A DNA stretch of 64,000 nt. It comes from Ruminococcus sp. Lineage in GTDB: Bacteria; Bacillota_A; Clostridia; Oscillospirales; Ruminococcaceae. The stretch's first letter is position 1. Each line of letters begins with the position of its first letter. Made by a program: the position numbers and the translations under genes. Below are positions 58,473 to 64,000 of the stretch, one piece after another. The notes below the pieces were generated by a model that searched no databases, was not told where the DNA came from, and saw nothing but the letters and a program-made list of their open reading frames with translations. The DNA lies in contig NZ_JAIKXF010000005.1 in assembly GCF_024684275.1 (NCBI RefSeq), positions 1-64,000 of the forward strand, read 5' to 3'.

Positions 58473-58494
58473 TTTATGCAGCTCCTTTGGTCTC

Positions 58495-58523
58495 AGTATA
58501 CCACGGCAGCATGGCAAAGTCAA
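58495..58523 (-). promoter_or_regulatory. Promoter of the CobW-type gene
   Basis: On the minus strand TTGACT (58518-58523) and TATACT (58495-58500) with a 17-bp spacer. Confidence 0.75.
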
Positions 58524-58556
58524 TTTCTGTTGCATGACGCTAATTGTCTATACGCC

Positions 58557-59570
58557 TCACATTTTATAGAAGTCATTCTTTGCAAAGGCAATGGTAAACT
58601 CAGTATAGCTCCCCTGCTGTGAGGTCACGGAAATGCTGTGCCCAAGCTTTTCGCAGAGGCTCTTCACGATATATAGCCCCATACCCGTGGACTTAGCGTA
58701 AAGACGTCCGTTCTCGCCTGTAAAGCTCTTGTCGAACACCCTCGGCAGGTCCTTTTCGGGTATGCCTATGCCGTTATCACGGAAGCGGAGAAGCACTCTG
58801 TCAGTAAGCTCCTCTGCGCTTATACTCATAACGGTGCTGCGCCCCTCAACTGTGTATTTAAGACTGTTGGCGATAAACTGACCGAGCATGAATTCCAGCC
58901 ATTTGCCGTCGGTCATAACGCTTATGTCAAGTCCCTCGGTCTCGACAGAGGCTCCTGCAAGCTGAATATCCTCGCGGTTTTTCAGCGCAGCATTTGCCAC
59001 GGTGCGCTTCAGCGAGGTCTCCTTGATGATGTAGTCCTTTTCGGCGCTTCCTGAACGGGCATAATATAAGACCTGATCGGTATAGCCGTCTATTCGGCGA
59101 AGCTGCTCCAGAAACTTATCTCCCAGCTTATCGCCGTGATTGTGCGCCATAAGCTGTAAGCTCGCAACAGGCAGCTTTACCTCATGCACCCACATCTCGA
59201 TAAATTCGCGGAAATCATCAGAGCTCCGCTTATGATCCGAAACATTCTCGCACATGGCTTTGTGCGCCTGACAAAGCACATCATATGTGAGCCTGCCCTC
59301 TAAGAAGTCGGGCTTACGCACCATTTCGTGGATAAGGTATTTTTTATCCAGCATATCAAGCTTGCGGACAAGGTCATCATAGAACTGCCTTTTCCGCAGA
59401 AAACCCGCAAGCTCCTCTGAGACAATAAACAGCAGATATATGGCTGCAATGAATGACACAAGCTGTCCGCTCACTCTGTAAGCCGTTAAAAACAGCAGCA
59501 TAAGTCCGAATGAGACAGCTGCGATAATATAAAACCACAGCCTGTCCCTGATATAATCGCGGAATCTCAT
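58557..59570 (-). CDS. Intramembrane-sensing histidine kinase (BceS-like)
   Basis: 337 residues. Two membrane helices close together (LWFYIIAAVSFGLMLLFLTAY and LVSFIAAIYLLFIVSEELAGF) leave almost no outer domain. The histidine is in FIEMWVHEVKLPVASLQLM, with ATPase motifs FIANSLKYT, RDNGIGIPEKDLP and STGMGLYIVKSL. This build is that of BceS/YxdK kinases, which normally read the state of a BceAB-type peptide transporter; none is adjacent. Overlaps the regulator by 4 bp. Confidence 0.92.
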   Translation of the reverse strand: MRFRDYIRDRLWFYIIAAVSFGLMLLFLTAYRVSGQLVSFIAAIYLLFIVSEELAGFLRKRQFYDDLVRKLDMLDKKYLIHEMVRKPDFLEGRLTYDVLCQAHKAMCENVSDHKRSSDDFREFIEMWVHEVKLPVASLQLMAHNHGDKLGDKFLEQLRRIDGYTDQVLYYARSGSAEKDYIIKETSLKRTVANAALKNREDIQLAGASVETEGLDISVMTDGKWLEFMLGQFIANSLKYTVEGRSTVMSISAEELTDRVLLRFRDNGIGIPEKDLPRVFDKSFTGENGRLYAKSTGMGLYIVKSLCEKLGHSISVTSQQGSYTEFTIAFAKNDFYKM

Positions 59571-60229
59571 CTCAGTATGTACCCCTGCTTCTTGCGGGTT
59601 TCGATAGCCTCTCCGCAGCCGAGGTCGGCAAGCTTAGAACGCAGGCGGCTGATATTAACAGTAAGGGCGTTGTCGTTGACGAACTCGTCATTGTCCCAGA
59701 GAGCTGTCATCAGCTCGTCACGGGTAACAAGAGCGCCGCGCCTGTCCAGCATGAAGCGGAAAATGATCATCTCATTCTTAGTGAGGATAAGCTCGCGGCT
59801 GCCATCGGTAAGACAACCTTTTGCGTCGTTGACCTGCAAGCCGTTGTAGCTCTGAACAGCTGCCGTACCTGAGGCACGTTTCAGCACAGCTGAGATCCTC
59901 AGCAGCAGTATAGTGGGGTTATAGGGCTTTGTTATGTAATCGTCCGCACCATAGCTCATAGAGAGCACCTCATCGGTCTCGGAGGTGCGGCTCGTCACCA
60001 TTATGACGGGAGTATTCGTTTCTTTGCGTATCTCCTTGAGAAGCTGCTCTCCGTTCAGGTCGGGGATATTTATGTCCATGAGGATAAGGTCTGGCTTTGC
60101 GGCGAGTATCTTTGCCTTTGAATCTGAAAAGTCAGTAAGATATTCGGCTTCATAGCCGGAATTGCGAAGAAGCTCTGCCAGCTCATCGCGGATAGACCTG
60201 TCGTCCTCGACAATGAAAATCTTGCTCAT
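59567..60229 (-). CDS. OmpR-family response regulator (BceR-like)
   Basis: 220 residues. Receiver with FIVEDDRSIRDELAELL, Asp in LILMDINIPDLNGEQ, SRTSETDEVLSM and KPYNP; output domain with LTKNEMIIFRFMLDRRG and NALTVNISRLRSKLADLG. It is the partner of the overlapping kinase. The ATG at 60229 follows AGAGGTGAAAT. Confidence 0.94.
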   Translation of the reverse strand: MSKIFIVEDDRSIRDELAELLRNSGYEAEYLTDFSDSKAKILAAKPDLILMDINIPDLNGEQLLKEIRKETNTPVIMVTSRTSETDEVLSMSYGADDYITKPYNPTILLLRISAVLKRASGTAAVQSYNGLQVNDAKGCLTDGSRELILTKNEMIIFRFMLDRRGALVTRDELMTALWDNDEFVNDNALTVNISRLRSKLADLGCGEAIETRKKQGYILR

Positions 60230-60257
60230 ATTTCACCTCTGAATTATTATTGTTTTA

Positions 60258-60286
60258 ATTATAGCACAAATGAGCGTGGAAAACAA
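60258..60286 (-). promoter_or_regulatory. Promoter of the BceRS-like operon
   Basis: On the minus strand TTGTTT (60281-60286) and TATAAT (60258-60263) with a 17-bp spacer. Confidence 0.78.
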
Positions 60287-60297
60287 GCCTTTAGCTG

Positions 60298-60530
60298 TAG
60301 GGGAGGGCGCCCTCGGCGTTCCGTAAATTGATGATTGAGAATGTAGGGGCTGATGTACACAGCCCGAATAATTGCTTTGTAACCACACGGGGCGATGTAG
60401 GCATCGCCCCCTACACATTTTTACGTTATATCATGGGCTGTCGAGGACGCCAGCCCCTACAAAAAAAGGCGAACCGATCGGTTCGCCTTTAATTATGCAT
60501 TGAACGGGCGCACACTGTGCGCCCCTACAT
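60298..60530. repeat. Cluster of four or five CCCCTAC-family palindromes
   Basis: GTAGGGGAGGGCGCCCTC near 60298, GTAGGGGCTGATGTACACAG then CCC near 60344, GGGGCGATGTAGGCATCGCC then CCCTAC near 60389, GGGCTGTCGAGGACGCCAGC then CCCTAC near 60434, and GGGCGCACACTGTGCGCCCC then TAC near 60508. Each has a different self-complementary centre with the same edge. The terminator of the CNNM gene (60465-60490) lies inside the cluster. No gene is present from 60230 to 60531. Confidence 0.8.
60465..60490 (-). terminator. Terminator of the CNNM/CBS gene
   Basis: A perfect 26-nt palindrome, AAAGGCGAACCGA and its complement, followed on the minus strand by seven T residues in total. Confidence 0.85.
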
Positions 60531-60531
60531 A

Positions 60532-61857
60532 TTACTCGTCTGTTTCGTCGGTCTCGACGGGCGGCAGCTTCTCTACGCGACAGACCTCGATACGGTGGTG
60601 CTTTACCTCGACCACGTTTATGTGAAGTCCGCCTGCTTCAAGCTCCAGCTGTGTGCCGTCCTTTGGTATCTCTCCCAGCTTCGCTATGACGTAGCCGCCA
60701 AAGGTCTCGTACTTGTCCGCAGGCAGGGTTATATCCAGCTCCTCGCAGACGTCACTGAGAGAGCTTATACCCGGTACCGTCCATTCGGTATCGCTGACCT
60801 TTTCAAGCCTTACAGCAGGCTCGTCCTCGGGATCGTCAGCGAAGTCGCCCACAAGCTCCTCAACAAGGTCGGTAACAGTGATAATGCCGCTCATTCCGCC
60901 GTATTCGTCAACTACTATTGCGAAGTGATCTGCACCGCGCTGCTTCATCTGGTCGAAAAGGCGGTCAGCCTTCATATTCTCGTGTACAAAGCAGGGCTCG
61001 CGGACAGCCTTTGCCATGATGTTCTCCTTGCGCTTGTCCTCAAGACGGAAATAGTCCTTTGCATTGAGGACGCCGATAACGTTGTCAACGCTCTCGCCGC
61101 ACACAGGGAATGACGAATGTCTTGTGCGATGTATAGTCTCCTCCCAGACGCTGACATCGTCATCGCTCCAGAGCACGTCAACATCTGTTCTGTGAGTGCA
61201 GACCTGCTCCGCAGTCATATCGTCAAAAGCAAAAACGTTCTTGATTATGCGGTTCTCGTCCTCGTCGATAGTACCCTTTTCTGCACCTGCGTCGGACATC
61301 ATGAGTATCTCCTCCTCGGTAACTGTATCGTCATCACTGTCGGGGTCAATACCCATAAGACGCAGTATACCGTTAGCTGAGACATTGAGCAGCCACACCA
61401 GCGGTGCAAAGAAAACTGCCACGAAGCTTATCACTCTGCTCATGGCAAGAGCTATCTTCTCAGGTTCCTTCATGGCAAGCCGCTTTGGTATAAGCTCGCC
61501 GAATACCAATGTAAAATACGATAGTATCAGCGTGATAAGAACTACTGACGCCTTCCTGATAACAGCCTCGGGTATGCCTATGCCTGTTTTCAGCAGTGCA
61601 GAGGTGAGAAGCTCGGAAAAGCTGTCTGCGGCAAAAGCAGCTCCTATAAAGCCAGCCAGTGTTATAGCCACCTGAATAGTCGCAAGGAAGCGTGTAGGCG
61701 TATCGGTAAGCTTTTTTAGCTTCACGGCTTTTTTATTGCCGCTGGCGGCAAGCTTTTCAAGCCGCACATCGCTTGTGGAGATGACTGCCACCTCCGTACA
61801 GGCGAAAAGCGCATTGAGCGCAATAAGTATTATTTGCAGAATTATCTGCCCTAACAT
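60532..61857 (-). CDS. CNNM/HlyC-CorC family membrane protein with CBS domains
   Basis: 441 residues. The DUF21 membrane domain (IILQIILIALNALFACTEVAVISTS in two parts, then VVLITLILSYFTLVFGELIPKRLAM) is followed by two CBS domains (VCTHRTDVDVLWSDD, DHFAIVVDEYGGMSGIITVTDLVEELVG) and the C-terminal CorC/HlyC domain (WTVPGISSLSDVCEELDI). Relatives export Mg2+ or resist it; the old name haemolysin is misleading. The ATG at 61857 lies 8 bp after GGAGG and is preferred over 61863, which is only 2 bp away. Confidence 0.9.
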   Translation of the reverse strand: MLGQIILQIILIALNALFACTEVAVISTSDVRLEKLAASGNKKAVKLKKLTDTPTRFLATIQVAITLAGFIGAAFAADSFSELLTSALLKTGIGIPEAVIRKASVVLITLILSYFTLVFGELIPKRLAMKEPEKIALAMSRVISFVAVFFAPLVWLLNVSANGILRLMGIDPDSDDDTVTEEEILMMSDAGAEKGTIDEDENRIIKNVFAFDDMTAEQVCTHRTDVDVLWSDDDVSVWEETIHRTRHSSFPVCGESVDNVIGVLNAKDYFRLEDKRKENIMAKAVREPCFVHENMKADRLFDQMKQRGADHFAIVVDEYGGMSGIITVTDLVEELVGDFADDPEDEPAVRLEKVSDTEWTVPGISSLSDVCEELDITLPADKYETFGGYVIAKLGEIPKDGTQLELEAGGLHINVVEVKHHRIEVCRVEKLPPVETDETDE

Positions 61858-61913
61858 ATCCATATCCTCCGTTAAAATATCTCTGTATGTCTATAACCTC
61901 ATAAAGGCACAGC

Positions 61914-62024
61914 CTAACACAAACGATAGTGCAGACCATGCCCTGATATTACATATTTAACGAAGTATATCTCGTAATTATAAGGATTACTGCCATCCGG
62001 GGCACCGTCCATTATGATTTTCAT
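61914..62024 (-). CDS. Possible 36-codon leader peptide
   Basis: In the roughly 200-nt leader of the CNNM gene an ATG at 62024 opens 36 codons (MKIIMDGAPDGSNPYNYEIY, continuing to HYRLC). AGGAG directly abuts this ATG; an internal ATG at 62012 would have a spacing of 12. No family recognised. It could be a regulatory leader peptide, a remnant, or chance. Confidence 0.3.
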   Translation of the reverse strand: MKIIMDGAPDGSNPYNYEIYFVKYVISGHGLHYRLC

Positions 62025-62075
62025 CTCCTGTTCTGTATGAATTTCGCACTATAATTCAATTCCATATTTTTTTAC

Positions 62076-62104
62076 ATTATAACATATCATTTCTGAAATA
62101 GCAA
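62076..62104 (-). promoter_or_regulatory. Promoter of the CNNM/CBS gene
   Basis: On the minus strand TTGCTA (62099-62104) and TATAAT (62076-62081) with a 17-bp spacer. The leader of about 200 nt to the CNNM start shows no M-box or other riboswitch that I recognise. Confidence 0.7.
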
Positions 62105-62133
62105 GTATCGCGGGAAATATTCAGCAAAAACAC

Positions 62134-62159
62134 AGAGGACAGCAATAAAGCCGTCCTCT
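62134..62159 (-). terminator. Terminator of the Asn/Trp/Gln-rich kinase gene
   Basis: AGAGGACAGC (62134-62143) pairs with GCCGTCCTCT (62150-62159) apart from the inner A-C; on the minus strand the stem is followed by GTGTTTTTG. Confidence 0.75.
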
Positions 62160-62170
62160 TATTTGTGATA

Positions 62171-64000
62171 TTACTGCATTGTTACCATAAAGCATACGCT
62201 CTTTCCGGGCTGATTCATTACGTGTACCTTGAACTTGTGCTTGTCGATGACCGACTTTGCGATAGCAAGTCCCAGTCCGTAGCCGCCTGTGGAGCGGTTT
62301 CTCGAAGCGTCGCTGCGGTAGAAGCGCTCGAATATCTTCTCGGTATCCTCTTCCTTGATGCCCTCGCCTGTGTTGTATACAGAGAGAAGCTTTCTGTCGC
62401 CCATTTTTTTCAGCGAAACTCTTACCGTTCCGCCGTCGTTTGAATACTTCAGCGCATTGTCGATGAATATTGCTGTCATCTGCTTGATATGCTTCTCGCT
62501 TCCGCTGAGCATGATGTTGTCCTCGACGTTGACCTCGAACTTCTTGTTGTTCTCGAACGCCTGACACTCAAAAGGCAGCGCGGTATTGATGACCGCCTTG
62601 CTGAGATTGAAGTATTTGCGCTCAAAATCAGTCGTGTTGTTCTCAAGTCTTGTCAGGTTCAGCAGGTCGTTTACCAGCACGTTCATACGGTCAGCCTGTG
62701 CCTTGATGTATTCAAGCCACTTGTTCTCGCCTATCTCCTCAGAAAGCACATCTGCATTGGTAGTTATTACTGCAAGAGGAGTTTTCAGTTCATGGCTGGC
62801 GTCAGATACGAACTGCTTCTGCTTCTCAAATGCGGCCTTGATAGGCTGTATGCTTCTCAGGCTGAGGAAGTAAGCAAATACGGAAAGAACGACCAGCGCA
62901 ATAAGACCTATGATGATGGTTGTGCGCTTCAGCTGCCTGAGCATATCCATTTCAGAGCTCTTATCGGTAAGCACCATTATAGTGCCGTTCTTCTTGTCGG
63001 TCTGATAAAACTGATAGCCGTTTATCATGCCTGTGTCCTTGCCGTTGTCAAGGATAGTTGTTATGTAGTCCTGAGCTCCTATAGAGTCAAGCTTGTCATT
63101 GTTGAGAGTTGCAAGGTAATTGCCCTTTGTATCAGCCATGATAACAAAGAAATCTATAGAGCCGAGAGTCTTCGGGATAGGCTCTACCTTTGAATATGCC
63201 ATAGGGTTTGGCTCTGAGGCAGGTGACGCCATAGCTGTGGGAGCGCCGCTGCTTTCGCTGCCCGAAAGTACCGTAAAGCCTTCCAGCACAGGCTCGCCTG
63301 TATAGACAGTGTTCATAAGCACAGCATCGCCGCCGAAGCTCTGAGGCTCTGATATAAGCTCGTCCTCAGCCTCTTTATTTTCATCGTCCTCGCGGTAGCT
63401 CTTGTATTCCTGCTTATCCTCGTATATCTTTATACCGTTTTTATCAGGCTCCTTGCTGTTCATCTTGGGAGTTCCTGCCATGCCGCCGTTCCACTGCATC
63501 CACGGGTTCCACGGGTTCATCTGGTTCCACGGGTTCCACGGATTTGTCTGGTCCCACGGGTTCCACGGGTTGTTTGGATCGTTATAGCCGTTCTGCTGTC
63601 CCCAGTTGTTCCAGTTCTGCTGACCGCCGTTATTTTTCCAGTAGTTTTCCCAATCCTGCTGGCTCCAGTTATTCCAGTCCTGCTGTCCCTGCTGATTCCA
63701 GTTGTTCCAGTCCTGCTGATTCCAGTCCTGCTGTCCCCAGGCTGCCCAGCTCTGCTGACCTGTGAAAGGCGCCGTAGTCTGAGCCTCGGAAGGCTGAGTC
63801 TCGGGGGGGTGAGCCTCCTCATGGGGCTCCTCATGGGGCTCCTCATGCTGCTCCTCGTTATACTCCGGCTCGTCGGGAACGAACTGCTCGCCTGTCTCTG
63901 TGTTCTCATCAGTTGGCGGAACTGCCTGAGTAGTCTCATCAGCCTTTGTGGTCACAGCAGCCGCTGTAGTCGTCACAGGAGCCTCAGTGGTAGTAGGCTT
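62171..64000 (-). CDS. Histidine kinase with Asn/Gln/Trp-rich outer domain, 5' end missing
   Basis: 609 residues visible; the frame stays open to the right edge, so the N-terminus and presumably a first membrane helix are outside. The visible outer part has a Thr/Glu/Pro/His stretch (EEQHEEPHEEPHEEAHPPET), repeats built from QQDW, NNW and WGQQ, then NPWNPW blocks over about 70 residues, and a folded sensor segment. A membrane helix (TTIIIGLIALVVLSVFAYFL) precedes the kinase core: His in FVSDASHELKTPLAVITTN, IDNALKYSNDGG, NTGEGIKEEDTEKIF, GGYGLGLAIAKSV. Its response regulator should lie beyond the window. Confidence 0.9.
   Translation of the reverse strand, partial: KPTTTEAPVTTTAAAVTTKADETTQAVPPTDENTETGEQFVPDEPEYNEEQHEEPHEEPHEEAHPPETQPSEAQTTAPFTGQQSWAAWGQQDWNQQDWNNWNQQGQQDWNNWSQQDWENYWKNNGGQQNWNNWGQQNGYNDPNNPWNPWDQTNPWNPWNQMNPWNPWMQWNGGMAGTPKMNSKEPDKNGIKIYEDKQEYKSYREDDENKEAEDELISEPQSFGGDAVLMNTVYTGEPVLEGFTVLSGSESSGAPTAMASPASEPNPMAYSKVEPIPKTLGSIDFFVIMADTKGNYLATLNNDKLDSIGAQDYITTILDNGKDTGMINGYQFYQTDKKNGTIMVLTDKSSEMDMLRQLKRTTIIIGLIALVVLSVFAYFLSLRSIQPIKAAFEKQKQFVSDASHELKTPLAVITTNADVLSEEIGENKWLEYIKAQADRMNVLVNDLLNLTRLENNTTDFERKYFNLSKAVINTALPFECQAFENNKKFEVNVEDNIMLSGSEKHIKQMTAIFIDNALKYSNDGGTVRVSLKKMGDRKLLSVYNTGEGIKEEDTEKIFERFYRSDASRNRSTGGYGLGLAIAKSVIDKHKFKVHVMNQPGKSVCFMVTMQ
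63490..63745 (-). repeat. Degenerate repeats coding for Asn-Pro-Trp and Gln-Gln-Asp-Trp
   Basis: Within the kinase gene, triplets for NPW (as CGTGGAACCC-type units) occur in about four pairs near 63495-63580, and QDW/NNW units near 63590-63745. The NPW part parallels the repeat at 55545-55622. Confidence 0.8.

Overview
The window looks like chromosomal DNA of a Firmicute close to Ruminococcus (Oscillospiraceae, Clostridia). Evidence: spoVS beside ymdB, the conserved rimP-nusA-ylxR-ylxQ-infB-rbfA cluster, consensus SigA promoters with 17-bp spacers, strong AGGAGG ribosome sites, a cellobiose phosphorylase, and two secreted proteins with type I dockerin repeats, the hallmark of cellulosome-forming ruminococci. 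I see no prophage, transposase or CRISPR array. The genus is inferred, not proven.

Layout. 1-600: two tRNA genes on the minus strand, then a hairpin-rich stretch. 583-4201: DUF4236 protein, ymdB, spoVS, and an ECF sigma factor overlapping a threonine-rich membrane partner. 4353-5188: no credible gene, but a consensus promoter, many hairpins and a strong terminator, so probably one large structured RNA. 5286-7221: an SOS-controlled Y-family polymerase with a shortened YolD-like partner. 7385-9245: a U32-peptidase-like protein with a duplicated Pro/Gly/Met-rich insert. 9321-10869: coiled-coil protein, coaD, rsmD. 11228-14921: GntR regulator, ABC transporter and CPBP protease. 15106-17236: Asp23 and FakA. 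17240-17517: a compact locus with the architecture of a par/Fst type I toxin-antitoxin module. 17627-21474: recG and a two-component system. 21703-27076: a GldA/F/G-like ABC system with a DUF4340 protein. 27185-36115: the long translation/ribosome-maturation operon, rimP to ribF. 36155-38857: a SMI1/KNR4 protein, a small secreted protein behind three precisely phased palindromes, a membrane protein and a LytTR regulator. 39053-41624: cellobiose phosphorylase. 41730-42726: two paralogous small membrane proteins and an XRE repressor. 42771-53644: lipoprotein, mfd-pth, PHP phosphatase, GH26-like protein with ispD, metG. 53803-57439: two dockerin proteins and a zinc-ribbon membrane protein. 57504-61857: CobW-type GTPase, a second two-component system, a CNNM/CBS protein. 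62171-64000: a histidine kinase, cut by the right edge, whose outer domain carries Asn-Pro-Trp repeats like those of the dockerin protein at 55159.

The genes are mostly housekeeping (translation, repair, cofactors, tRNA charging) mixed with cellulose-lifestyle functions: cytosolic phosphorolysis of cellobiose, dockerin-tagged exported proteins and several surface-sensing systems. Dispersed short repeats fill the gaps: palindromes ending in CCCCTAC, and a roughly 110-bp element with three copies.

The most notable loci are the par-like module at 17240-17517, the candidate large RNA at 4353-5188, the 21-bp-phased palindromes at 37422-37475, and the Asn-Pro-Trp repeats shared between a dockerin protein and a sensor kinase. 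All calls rest on reading the sequence; no search was run.
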